Source: Rutstroemia sp. NJR-2017a BVV2
Lineage: Eukaryota > Ascomycota > Leotiomycetes > Helotiales > Rutstroemiaceae
Assembly: GCA_002946415.1 (NCBI GenBank)
Contig: NJPS01000046.1
Coordinates: 2,412,171-2,476,170, forward strand
Direction of reading: 5' to 3'
DNA: 64,000 nt
Both the position numbers and the translations under genes were made by a program. This document shows, piece by piece, positions 46,900 to 60,100 of this stretch. The notes beneath the pieces are model-generated. The model was not told the origin of the DNA, did not search any database, and saw only the letters and a list, made by a program, of their open reading frames with translations. The first letter of the stretch is position 1; every line of letters begins with the position of its first letter.

Positions 46900-49800
46900 C
46901 TAATCAGTAGTTGATCCTATTGATACTACTATATACTTCGGTTGTTGGCTAAGTATCCTTCTCAACCGCAGACTAGCAAGGTACCCCGATCTGTATATAG
47001 TAACCTATATCTACAATAGTATCCTAAAACTATATCCCCGAAGGATGGAGTCAGTATATAATCAATACTATACTGTTTTATAAGGACTACGACTTCTCAG
47101 ATAAGTTATTCCGTACGAAGACTACTGTTACTATCTATATTATCCAATTTATCATATAGATTATATAAATAAAAGAAACTAACTATAACCTATGGATTGT
47201 ATACTATAATGATTTCGAAGAATAGATAGAAGAGCTATTCGCTCTAGCTAGTATAGTACTCCTTTATCAACTACGAGTATATATAATGGAACAAGGGGTA
47301 TTCGTTCAAGATATTATTAGAGGCAGATCGTATACCAAGATCTTTATAGCACTTCTTAGAGAAGAGAAACTCTATAAATAGATAAAAGAGGAGTTCCAGC
47401 AACTTGGGATCTACTATAGATCTCCTAAAGTAAGGGCTTTAGATAAGCAAACTAGTCTCCTTCGACCTATAGTAGAAGTACCGCAGACCTCTTCTGTAGC
47501 CCCAGATACAGACCGAAACCCGTTAAAGCAGTAGGAGGCCGAGAAACCGGTATATATATCAGAAATTGGCAGGGAAGCCCAGATTCAGTACCCTACCCCT
47601 ATTTGGAATCCTTCTAATCGTATCAGCAGCACCCTATATCCTGCTTTAGATTTCGCAATTATCACTATACAGGACCCCTCGGTATACAGTAAGTAGCTAA
47701 GTGACCTATATAAGTTCTTAAATAACGATTGGAAGAAGTACAGCGGTGAGATATACGAAGTGATCGATATCAAGCTCAGAGTCTTCTAAGACTACTATAC
47801 AAAAGCAGGCTTATCTCCAGAAGCATATATCTTCGGATTCTCATCTATCCTAAGAGATCAGGTATTGGATTATTTCTTCAATTAGATCTCAGGAAGGAAC
47901 CTTTCCTTTTGTATAATACGAGATATAATCCAGGAGTACTTCGAGACAAGTAAACAGAAGCAGACCTACTTATCTGAGTAGAGGTCTATTATATACCAAA
48001 GCGTATAGCAGTAGTACCCTGACAAGACTGAGCTGTAATACCTAGAACTACTCTTTGATAAGGTCTATACCCTATAGAAGGGCTTATTATATGAATATCA
48101 GAACGAGTACAATCTATAGGATCAAGTCCTCAATATATACCAAGGCGTACCTGACTGTAGCTTTGCACTGTACAAGCCATCAGATACCTTTGAGTCAGTA
48201 TACTCAGATCTACACAACTCCATTGCTATTACTGTACACAACCGTTAGCAATCCACTGTACTTGTTACGGACGAGCAGTATTAGGTCGACCGAAAGTACG
48301 AAGGTTCTCGTACTTGTTATAGCTGTAATACTCTATAATAGCCCTCTGCTCGAGGAAGGTGGACCGCAAAGGTACAAGTACTCTGTAAATACTTAGGACA
48401 ACCTGGAAAGAAGTGTCTTGTATATAAAAAGGAAGGATACTGGTCTATAAACCATTCTAGTACAGAAGTAAAGAAAGCATTTGATAACTGTAAGGAGCAA
48501 CTAATAGTAGAAGAAGGCTTAAGCAACGGTGAAGCAGAATAGTATATCCAGTACGAAGAAGAGTAACAAGAAAAAGAAGTACCAGAGAATCAAGGAGGAA
48601 TTGTATATAAGTAGATACTTACAGAGCTTGGTCCAATCGATGACTAGTAGGTAATTAGTACATTTCTTGACTAGAGCATTATATACCTCTTTATATAAGA
48701 GGACTTAAAGCTATCTCAAGTATAGTATGAAGAGATTTTTACCTTTGAGGAACAATACTCTATAGCCAAGTTCCAGAGAATCATACTAGATAGTAGAGTA
48801 TCTAGTATCTCTATAGCAAGAGAACCTCAATTTCAAGTACTACAGCGAGAAGACCCCAGTATTATATTTACCTAGGTAGACAACAAGGACTATATAATCC
48901 GTTTCGGGAAGAGAACAACAAGTATTAAGGGTACTACTATCGTTAGTATACTAGTAGATACAATTACCTTTTATATCATTATGGCTAATACCCTCTTTCT
49001 CTACTGTATCCAGGATATAGATAAGATGAATATATAGTTTGATAATCTATACAATATCCTTATATAAGGAGATAATATTGTTCCTATCGTCCGGAAATGG
49101 GGATATCCTTGGATGCTTCTAAAGAAAGAGGAAGCAATTATGTAAGTCTATATAACAGAAAAAGAGCTGAAGCAGCTATATCGATATTTCGGATACCTAT
49201 CTGTATATAAGCTATCACTACTGTTGGAGAAAGCAAGGCAAGAGGATATTAATATATATATACTAGAATACCTTACTAAGTACTGTAGGTACTGCCAGTT
49301 GTATACCAAGTTACTAGGTAGGTTCAAATTTATGATCAAGGACGATATCGACTTCAACTACGTTGTTATTGTCGATATTATATACTTAGGAGATATACTA
49401 GTACTTCACCTTGTGGACGAAGTAATAGTGTTTAATACAGTATACTTCTTAAAGAATATCTCAGCGAAAACCATATAGAATGCTATATATATATACTGGA
49501 TTGATATATACCAGGGACTACTAGATTATATTATATATGATGCAGGAACCAACTTCGTATCTAATGAGTTCCGGCAAAATACATATACTATAGGCTCCAA
49601 GGTGAAGGAGGTACCAGTCGAAGTATATAATAGTATAGGCAAGGTCGAGTACTACCATACCCCTCTCCGACAAGTGTACGAGATCTTGAGCGAAGAGCTA
49701 TAAGATAAATAGATCTCCCGAGATAATATACTACAAATAATTGTTAAAGCAATCAACGATACAGCAGGTCCAGATAGACTAGTACCTACTCTCTTAGTCT

Positions 49801-52301
49801 TCAGTACCTATCCCTGGCTCAACTATTAATCAATCTTATCACTATCTATATATATACAAGCTGAGGTAGTTAAAAAGGCAATAGCAGAAGTATATAAGTA
49901 TAATACTCAATAACAAGTAAGAGATATCCTAGAAGCTAGAAATGGATTAAGAATATCAGAGCTAATCAACCTCCTCCTGTAATCGGATATATATGTATAC
50001 CGAGAAAAGGGCGGATGGACCGGACTATATAAGCTTATCGGTATAGAAGGAGAAGATAGGATTATATAGATACCAGTAGGTCCAACCCGTTTTAGAACGA
50101 TATCTATTAAACCCTTCTATTTAGAAGAGCTTCCAGAATACCAAATTGAAACTGAACCCTCTCCTGCTTAGTATAGCTATAAAAAGAACGGCACAATAGC
50201 TCTCCAGAAGCTGATCCTATAGGTTATTATCCTATTCCGATATACAGAAGTGTTCTTGATAAAGAAGAAGCAAAGCGACTATAACCTAATATAGCAATTA
50301 TATATATAAGATACTATTATTATAGTAGGAGCATCCTTCGAGCTCTCTCAACAGATGGAAATTGATAGCTTGATTGCCTGTAGTATCTTCGAAATAGTAT
50401 AGTATGATCCAACTATATATAAGGGATATATCTTCAATACTAGACTAGTTAATGAGGTGAAGGGCAAAACAATATCAGCTCTGTACAAGAAGAGCAGGCT
50501 TGTAGTATAAGGGTACAACGACCAAAGCAAAAAGAGCATTCTCATACAAGTACCTATAGTGCAGAGATCAAGTCAATATCTGCTAGAAGTATTAGTCCCT
50601 ATACTCCAAGTACAAGAGATGAGAGTAAGTATATATGATATTATACAAGTATACCTACAATCGACTACCGAACTAGCCTATACGATTATTGCCAGGTTAC
50701 CAAGGTAGATCGAATACTAGTACCCTAAAGGAATAATAATAATTATCCGCAAACCCCTATATAGTATAGTAGAAGCAGGTATGTATTGGTGGGTTATATA
50801 CCATACACATCACCGTGAGAAGCTCGATATAGAAATATCCTCGTATGATCTATATCTCTTAATTACTACTATATAGAACGCATTTGCGGTAATTGCTCTA
50901 CAAACCGATGATATACTTATCCTAGGAAGTGAAGTATTCTATGATAAGGAAGCACAAGAGTTAAAGAGAGCTAGTTTTCTCGCAAAGCTAGCAGAAGTGC
51001 TTATATCTGTAAGCTCTCTAACCTTCAACGGATGCTGCCTAATTCAAGAAGGGGATAAGCTATTGATTATATAGAAGGGACAAGACCAGAAGATCAAGAT
51101 AATTGAGCTAGTATCTAAATAGTGTATAAATGACTATTACGAGCAATATACTAGAGGTACTTACCTCTTAAGTATATACTAGCCAGAAGCTAGCTTCGAC
51201 CTTTCGGTTACAGCTCAATATCAGGAACCTACGGATAATGATATATAAGTACTTAATAAGTATCTCTAGTAGCAAATAGATAACCTAGAAAGAGAACTAT
51301 ACTATATACTACTGAATCTGAGTTATACTAAGCTCTTTGTGTATATTGATAGCTCGTTTACTAACAATAAGGACCTTAGCTTGCAAATAGGGTTCGTCAT
51401 TTTTATAGTAACCGAAGAGTATATAACCGAAGTATTCAAGATAAGAGGTAACTTTATATATTGGAGTAGTACTAAGAGCAAATATATAACTAGAAGTATC
51501 CTTACTTCCGAGATCTATATAATGGTCGCTAGTATCGATATAGCTATCGTTATAAGCCAAATACTCGATACGATCCTAAAGCAGCTGTACTTACCAGCAT
51601 TACCAACTATAGTATATACCGATTCGTACAGCTTGTACAACTGCCTAGTCAAGCTTGGGATAACTAAAGAGAAGTGTTTAATGATCGATATTATAGTATT
51701 ACAACAATCGTACGAATAGCAAGAGCTAGCTGAAGTACGATGGATCAAAGGAGATAACAATCCAGCTGATACTATAACAAAAGCAACTCCAAATAAAGTA
51801 TTCGAGAAGGTACTAAACGATAACGAGCTTACCATATATATAGAAGGATAGATAGTCCGAAAAGAGAAGTAGTATTGAAGAAGGAGAATTCCTTATATTT
51901 TTCCTTATTTCCTTGAATTCACTCATTTTTAGTTAGGACAATACCGGAGATTTTAAAGTTTAAGTTTTCGTTTCCACAGTAACACTATACAAAATCGACA
52001 TTTTTAAGAACACCCTTGAAGATGGATACAAGTAACGAAGAACATACGAAAAGGAAGAATAGAATTTTAAGAATCGATATTCGATATATACTAAGTACAA
52101 GCTTAAAAAGAATATATAAGGAGCTTCTTAGTTTTATAGCAACAGCGACCATTATTTCAACAATTTTGGGCGTAACTGGTTATAGGCAAAATAGAAGGGC
52201 AGAAGGGATCAAATATAAGCTTATAGCTAAAGCCTGCTTACCTAAGTAGTATATCATATATATACATGATATATATAGGCCGAAAAAGAAAAAGTTGTCA
52301 A

Positions 52302-52672
52302 TATTGGAATATTGGTGCTTCGGCCAGGTAATAGCTGCACGGACTATCATACCTCAGGTATAAAGTATACTTTATCAAAATAGCTGTATATATTTTAGGT
52401 TGCTATATACCTACCTATATATCTGTATATACCGAAGCTGGAGTACCGGAGAGTATTAAAAGGAGCTTCGGAGTGTACTTATTATATACTATAAATAAGC
52501 TATTGTACAGCCAGTTAGTTGTAGAAGAATAAGACGATTTTACCTATTGATATAAGCTGGCTATTGTGTGCTTAGCCTAGTATCCCGGATAAATGTCGGT
52601 ATAAGTTTACGTAACTTTATTAGATCTTCTTTCTTTTGAGCATATTACTTTTATTAGAAGGTCCAACCAACA
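52302..52672 (+). repeat. 3' LTR of copia element 2
   Basis: 371 bp, differs from the 5' LTR mainly by transitions; right edge GTCCAACCAACA, then TSD ATTTT. Confidence 0.93.
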
Positions 52673-52677
52673 ATTTT

Positions 52678-53407
52678 CTTTCAAAATATTTTACTAATCT
52701 ACTATTTCCTATAATACTTTATATAATTAAATATATTATAATTTATCTATATTAGTTCTAAATAGTTATTAATTTAGTTCTATAATTCAAGATCTATTTA
52801 TATAAAGTTTAATCTTTCTTATTTTATTTAGAATATTATTATTATCTTAAATAAACTATTAATAAAATCTTTTTCTATATATAATAAATTATATTTATAA
52901 TAATTATAAAAAGGGTTTCAAAACTATAATAGATTTCAGATATATTTTCTAATATATTTTAAATATAGAGTCTAATTTCTATTTTCTAGATAATATATTA
53001 AAATATATAATTCAAGTTATTAATATAACTTTTCAGATTATAAAGAAAAGTTTATAGAAATTAAAAATTTCTAGAAATATTATATAAGTTATTATAATAT
53101 TACTTTATTTATAATCTACTTTTATCTAATATAAAGATATAAATATATATTATAAAAATTAATTAACTAATATAAATTATAAAGATTACTAATCTAGATT
53201 AGAGTTTCTCTATAGTTATAAATTTACTTAATAAATAATTTATAAACTTGGATTTTAGAGATTAATAATCTCTTTATATAAATCTTCAATATTAGTAACT
53301 CTAGAACTTTATTATTTAGTATTATAGGAACTGATTAGCTAATATAAGTTATAAAGATTATTAATCTAGATTAGAGTTTCTCTATAATTATAGATTTACT
53401 TGATAAG
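52678..53407. repeat. AT-rich decayed sequence with a 71-bp direct repeat
   Basis: 53162-53232 and 53333-53403 repeat each other (ATTAGCTAATATAAGTTATA.. and TAGAGTTTCTCTATA..), 171 bp apart. No coding seen in 52678-53160. Confidence 0.6.
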
Positions 53408-56095
53408 TATAATAATATATCTCGAAAGAATCGAATATATTTTAGAATTAAGAACTAAAGAACTAAAAGAGCTTTAGAGCTCGAAGAGCCTATATACAAA
53501 AAGTGATTATATAATAATTATATACCTAGCTAACTCTATTTAGTCCTAGTTTATATTGGCCTAACTAAGTACGAAATCGTATATATCGTTATATTACCCT
53601 CTTTTTCAATAAGATATATCTTTATATCTTCTTATAGTTATATCTAATAGTTCTATTAGTTAATAAATTATATATTTTGTAGTTTGAAATCGTTGTTGTA
53701 ACCTATAAGTATAGCTAAATGAATATAAGAAGTAAAGTTAAATAAATAGTATATAATAGATTTGAAGCTAAAAATAAGTATTATAGTTATTAAATAAGTA
53801 ATGATAGAAAATACTTCTTTTATACCAGTACTATAGGTTGGTTATCCTTAAAATAATTATAGTCTTCTTCTTCTTCTTAGTATAAATATAGCTATTCAGA
53901 AAGGAATATAGATAGGCTAGATAGTATAGAGTTGGCTAACTAGAAATCATATAAAAACAGTAATAAGGTTTTTAGATCGGATACCAAATACCAAATTAGA
54001 TCGATATTGTAGTTTTGTTATTAGATACGATATACTAGTGATTTATATTATAGCTTATATACTAGGATCTACTCGACGATATATTTATTAGTACTAGTGA
54101 TATTGATTGGCGATAGAGGTTTATTATACTATATAGATAAAGGATTATCAGCTACTTTATATAGCTTCTCAATAGAGAATATATTATAGATCTATATAGT
54201 ATTAAGAAGCTCCAGTTGGTAGAAATAACCGATCTTCTTAAATACTTTAAAGCAACTACTTATAGAGTAATTAAGCTTCTTAGATAGATATTATATAGAT
54301 AGATAGTATATATCCAATTAGATATAATCTCCTATATTGAAGTTTATAAGTTGCCTATATTTATTTGTAGATATTACTATATATACTTAAGCTTTGCAGA
54401 TTGTATTATAAGTATAATCTAGAGTTTTATGATTCCTATAGATATAAGTATATATATCTTACAAATTGAGATTATCTGTAACAGACTGTAAATCAGCTTT
54501 CCAGTTTTATAGAGCTCTAGGGGTATATCTGTAAAGTACTTCGAAGAGAGATAGATCGCCGAGTAATATATAAGATAATATAAGTTATATATAATCTATT
54601 ATAGACAAGAACTCAGACTAGTTATCTTGGTAATAGCTAACAAATAGTTATAGTCTTTGTTATAGATATTGATTATAAATCTTAGTTTGACTGTTAGTTT
54701 ATAGGTGATCTATAATTGAGAACTTGATTTTAGTACTTAGGATATTATTAAACTCCTATTAGAAGGAAGAGATGAATTATAGTTTTCTATCTGAAAGTAT
54801 AGTGGTCGGGGCTCTATAATACCGGTAAATATATATCAGGTAAAGCTTAGCTTGTTCTTATATAGTAATCGATTTATAGTATAGAATCGTAATTATTTAC
54901 TTATTTAATCGATCGATGATTACCAGAATATTATTATATCTGTACTTATTTTTGTTGAAGCTATAGTAGTCTATTATAATATACTCCTATATATATATCG
55001 GAATAAGTAATAGGTATAATAGTCCAGAGATCTTATCTCTTGGAATAGAGCTATAGTAGTAAGTATGATAGTTATATATATAGTTAGTAATATCTGTAGA
55101 GATACTGTACCAATAGTACTAGTTTGAGAACAATAGGAAGGTTTTCTTAATACCTAGGTAAGCTATCGATATAGTATCGTATACTTCTCGGATAAATAAT
55201 ATATAGAGGTTATCTATATCAGATATAATTAGTCGACTATAGTAAAATAGTAGTCCATTTCTTAGCTCAAGGATTGAATTACTTTTGAGTACTTGGAGGT
55301 ATAGTAATTGTAAACTTTTCTGATTATGATTTGCCTATAGAATATATATAATAAGATCCTAAGAGTTTGATATAATATTTAAGTTGAGCAAGTTAATAGT
55401 CGATTAATCGATTAAGTCGAAATAGGTTTGAATATAAGAAGTTAGGATCTTAGAGTTGTGCTATAAGTCTTTGAGTAATTATTGATTATAATACTCTTTC
55501 TTTATCCTATTCTGAAAGTCGAGCTTATCGACTTTATATATCAGTATATCTACCAAAGAGTTCTCTTTACTAGATCGATAGATAATTAGGAAATAATAAT
55601 CTACTAGTAGTTCTATTTATCGAACTTACCTTATATTAAGAGTTTTAGTTGTTATAAAGTATTCTAATACTTTATAGTCTATAAAAACTCTGATCTGATA
55701 AAAAGTATTAGTAAACTTAGTATATTAATATATAAACGATTTAATAATTGCGAGTATTTCTTTATTATATACTTTATAATTGAGTTCTATAGTTTGTATA
55801 GTCTTGGAGTAGAAAGCGATAGATAACTAATTATCTTTATATTTCTGCAAAAGTATATTTATTACTATATTATCCGATATATCTGTTTCAAATATACAAA
55901 GGAGATTATAATTGTAGTACTATAATAGAGATATAGTTGTCAAAGTCTTTTTGAGTATATCGAATACCTACTGATAGGTAATATCGAAGTCGAAATATAT
56001 TCCAGTTTTAGTTAGGTTGATCAGGAACTTAGTAATCACTCCAAAGTTGTAGATAAAGTATCTATAGAAGTTATAAAAACCTAATATTATTCTTT
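53408..56095 (-). mobile_element. truncated Ty3/gypsy element with 3' LTR
   Basis: The 186-bp LTR 53408-53593 is the inverse of the solo LTR at 16504-16689, changed by transitions. A polypurine tract (GAAAAAGAGGG) abuts it at 53596-53606, proving it is the 3' LTR of a minus-strand element. Coding remnants run from the end of RT (ILGFYNFYRYF, at about 56090) through RNase H (IFETDISDNIVINILLQK near 55870; DYKVLEYF near 55675) to integrase (NNILVIIDRLNK near 54910). The element stops abruptly at about 56095 at the edge of the first subtelomeric helicase copy. Gag, protease, most of RT and the 5' LTR are missing. Confidence 0.85.
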
Positions 56096-59000
56096 TGGAA
56101 CTATACTGTAGTTCTGTTTTTTTTGTATACGAAATTTAAGATATGGTTCATCTGGAGATGAAATAGAATTATAGTATAGTTCTATTAACTCTAACTATTA
56201 GAATTAGAGTTTTCTTTATATACTGTATATCGGACAACTATATAATTAATATATTCTGAATCCCTAATCCTAGGTAAGTATCATGATATAGATTATATAG
56301 AGTTTGTTCTATAATTGAAGGTTACTATATTTTGATAGGGTTATATACCAAAATGTGAAGTATTGTTGATATAGGATATATATATATCGTTAACCTCTGT
56401 TTACCTTTATATAAAAGTAAGTTCGTTTACCAAATAATATTCTATTTAATCTATATTATTATCTATTGAATATATTACTATTTCATCTATTTCTATATTG
56501 TATATTCCAAGATTCCTTATTCTCTATTTCTTATTCCCTATTCCCTATTTATCCACTATTACTATAGCCTAATTTATTCCCGAAGTATTAAGCTATTTGA
56601 TTATAGTAAATACTATATTCAGTATAATTATTTGTATTCTATATCAATTTGCTATTATTTCGAATACCATCGTCCGATATTTATAGGATCAGTATTAAGC
56701 TAATTGTGAAAAATGTAAATAGATAAAAAAGTATATTATCGGGTTTCTATTTATATATAATTATATATCTATTAAATTATCTTAGGAGAATTCGGTTCTG
56801 TAACCTATTATTCCGGTGGTGAACAGATTCCAATATTATAAGTATATATTCAAGAATCAGAGTTGTAAGAAGATTAAGCAGTATAGGAATAAGGAGTATA
56901 AGAAGAAACAAATAACCGATCAAGAATTATTTCAGGTAGTCAAATTATAATTATAGTTTAGTAAGAAGAAAGCCTAATATTAGATAGTAGATAAAGCCAA
57001 AAGATAGTAGCAAGTATATCAAGTTCGTCGAGAGCAAACTCGGGATATAGGAGAAGAGATTCTTGATAGTAAAGATAACAATTTTTATCTCTAGGATATT
57101 ATAGATAATAATAAGATTTATAATAGTATAATAGATAAGATAGACAATAACAAGATTATATAGGAGATTGAACAGTAGCAAGCCGATATCTAAGTATAAT
57201 AATTGGAATTATTAGAAAAGGCCTCTATATCCGAGATTGATCTATAGTTTAAGTATATTTAGTAGAATACTATATTGAATCAATCATAGTATAATTTGGT
57301 AGATATATTTTATTTCATCTAGATACCGGACCCTGAGGAGCCCTAATTGATCCGATTATTATAGGTATAGAAAGGGATTTTGTATCAGTATTTGGATATA
57401 TTGGATAGGATTGATTATCGAGATATATTGAAATAGTAGGTATCGCCGAAGAATGAAATAGCTAATTAATAACTATTTGAATTATTGTAGAATATCTAAA
57501 CTATTGCGAAGTATAGTAGATATTTCGAGGAGTTTATTTGTTATATAATACAGATTACCTTGATGGATGATTGAGAGGAAGCGATAAATAAGTATATTTT
57601 ATTTTATTTATATTATATTTATCTATAAGGATTTTTAAGTATAAGTGAAGGAAATAGGAAGAGGATAGGATATAAATAGAAAGAAAATTAGAAGAAGATA
57701 GAAAGAAGATTATATATATATTAGAAGATATTATATAAAATTGAATAAAGAGGTATATTATATGATAATCCCAAACTTGGGGTTAAGGTTAATATAGAAG
57801 TTGAGGATTAGGGTTATTGAATAATAGGGATTCCTGGGGTAAATAAGGAACTAGCGAGATTAATAGATAGATAGAAACCGATATTATATATATTAAGGGA
57901 TAATGGAGGTATATCTGTTATATTCGATAGAAGTTGGATAATAACTATTTATCTGTTGTATATAAGTATAGGGACGAGAGTGATACAAGTAATGATAGCT
58001 ATAAGGGTATTGATTACGAGATAGTATTAACTAATATATTGATATATTTGTGCTAGTTGACCGTTATATAAGATACCAGTTGTACTAAGTTATATAGGTC
58101 TGCTATAATATATTATTTGATAGTATACAAGTTCGACCCCGAAACCAATTTGTTTCAGGTTATATTTTTTTATATCCCTATTTTGGCCGGGATATTGTAG
58201 ATCAACTAGTTGATTATATTGGAGATTGCTATTCTATTACAACTATAGCCTATATTATAGTTGGAGAGTAAGAACGAGATAGTATCTGTATCTGATTATA
58301 TCTATACGATTTGCTAGAAGTATTTATATAAGGGGTTATTTTCGCCGATATCGAGTATTTTGATCTAATTGGTTATAGGAAAACGGTTCAATAAGTAGTA
58401 TCAATCGCTATCTAATATCTATTGGTCGATCGATAAAGCAATGATTTATTATTTAGGGTAATCTATAGAGTTGACCAAGATCGAGATTATATACCAGCAG
58501 TTGGTAGGTAAGTTATATATATAGATATAGTTGTTGATATTTGATATATTTGTACCAATAGTCGATTTGTATAAGATTGTGGATAGTATAGTATAGAGTT
58601 AGGTATTTCGGTAGTAGGAGTTTAGTTTCATCGATTATATTACTAACCAAATATAAATATAAGGTGATTAGTAGTATTTATATATATAGGTATAGAAGAG
58701 TATAAAGCAATAGACGATATTTATATAGAAATCTAACTATACAAATCGGGTATAGGTCAAGAGGCAGTTAAAGATATATTTGAGTATAGAGCGAGAGTTT
58801 TTGCGGATATTGATAGTATATATATATATTACTAGTAGGTAATCTGCCTATAGACCGGAGTTAGGGTCGATCAAGATATACAACAGTATATATTCGGTAT
58901 ACAATATTTATATAATCAATAGGCAGATATATATATTGACTATATATAACAAGGTATATAGCTGGTAGGGAAATACCAAGTATATTATACAATATTTGCC

Positions 59001-59800
59001 GGATACTATCAGTTAGATTGTAGTATAGTATTTGATCTGGGTACAGCTATTTATACAGGTATTGGATCGATAGGAGAGCAAGTATTTGTTTGTAGATAAG
59101 TAGGGATTATAGGATAGGAAATAGTTGAGTAAGGTATTGAAGAAGATTATATAGGATATATTGGGGGTATAGTTGATGATATCCGGATAGCGGTATATAG
59201 CTATTAGGATTGCTATATAGAAGTTGATATAGACAAACAAGATATAAGAGATGGATATAGAGAAAGACAAGAGAACAGAGGGTAGTAAGGAGGATTTCGT
59301 AATAGGGGATGATACAGAGAAGTTCGAGATAGATATATTTCGCTATATAATAGTACGACAAACCGGATATAGATAATAAGTGGCCTAGGTATATTATACT
59401 ATCGATAAGGTATTTTTGTATCGGTTAGGGCCCGAGTTGGTATCGGTATATAAACAAATATCGGTTATATAGTATATATTGTTCAAGTTGGACAAGATAT
59501 CATATATAGGGGAGGACGAGATACCGGGTGAGAAGACGAGGAAAGGAGTAAACAATAGGGTATAGGAGGAGGCGAAGAATTAGAAAGTAAATATCGGTTA
59601 TCGCTATCCGGCTAGTCTAGGGTTGTTAGTCAACTATCTGGTTAAGTATAAGTAGCAAGCTATATCGAATTCAGTATTGATTAGGTTGCAATATATTTAC
59701 CATAACCTATATACCAAACCCTGATCTGAGGGCTAGGTAGCAGTATTGGAGTTGGTATATTATCCATTGTCTATATAGCTATTGGTTATCGTGTTACCTA
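56096..59800 (+). pseudogene. telomere-linked RecQ-type helicase, inner copy, truncated
   Basis: A direct copy of 59815-63470 (offset about 3.7 kb), more mutated towards TA. The matching upstream segment starts at about 56100; the coding part at about 56590. It has the same N-terminal zinc-finger-like region and the central alpha-helical region as the outer copy. The end reads LELVYYPLSI-stop-LLVIVLP at about 59750-59795 and then departs from the outer copy exactly at the Walker A motif, where the next unit begins. Frame is interrupted by many TAG/TAA/TGA. The telomere-linked helicase families of fungi (TLH, UTASa) are multi-copy and subtelomeric. Confidence 0.75.
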
Positions 59801-59814
59801 ATACTATTCTTACC

Positions 59815-60100
59815 CGATTACACTGTAATCGGGTTTTTTTTGTATAGGAAAATTAAGATATAGTCCGTCCGGGGCTCAATCCCGATTACAGTATAATCGG
59901 GTTCTAGAGTTAGTGTTTTATTTGCGTACTATATATCGTACAGTTATTTAATTAGTATATTCCATGTCCCAAGACCGAGGCGAGTATCATAATGTAGATT
60001 ATATATAGTTTATCCCAAAATTGAAGGTCACTATATTTTGATGGAGTTGCGTATCAAAATATGAAATATCGTTGAGATAGAATATATATCCTTATATAAA
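59815..60100. repeat. junction and upstream segment of outer helicase unit
   Basis: Contains the perfect palindrome CCCGATTACACTGTAATCGGG (59816-59836 approx.; 10-bp arms, 1-bp centre) and a degenerate second copy near 59880, then a segment matching 56150-56390. This is the 5' non-coding part of the repeat unit. Confidence 0.7.

Larger units (their letters stand above)
46529..52672 (+). mobile_element. Ty1/copia LTR retrotransposon, full length (6144 bp), RIP-decayed
   Basis: LTRs 46529-46899 and 52302-52672, both exactly 371 bp; TSD ATTTT at 46524-46528 and 52673-52677. Plus-strand coding remnants: gag (about 47000-48500), integrase zinc-binding and core (about 49150-49700, e.g. CRYCQLYTKLLGRFKF), reverse transcriptase (TDDILILGSE about 50905) and RNase H (51339-51835: LYIDSSFTNNKDLSLQIGF, IVYTDSYSLYNCLVKLG). 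It is related to copia element 1 (same RNase H blocks) but a different family by LTR. Confidence 0.95.

Noticed and set aside
47585..51835. Many plus- and minus-strand frames of 60-126 codons
   Set aside because: Remnants or shadows of the dead copia polyprotein, described once as the element.
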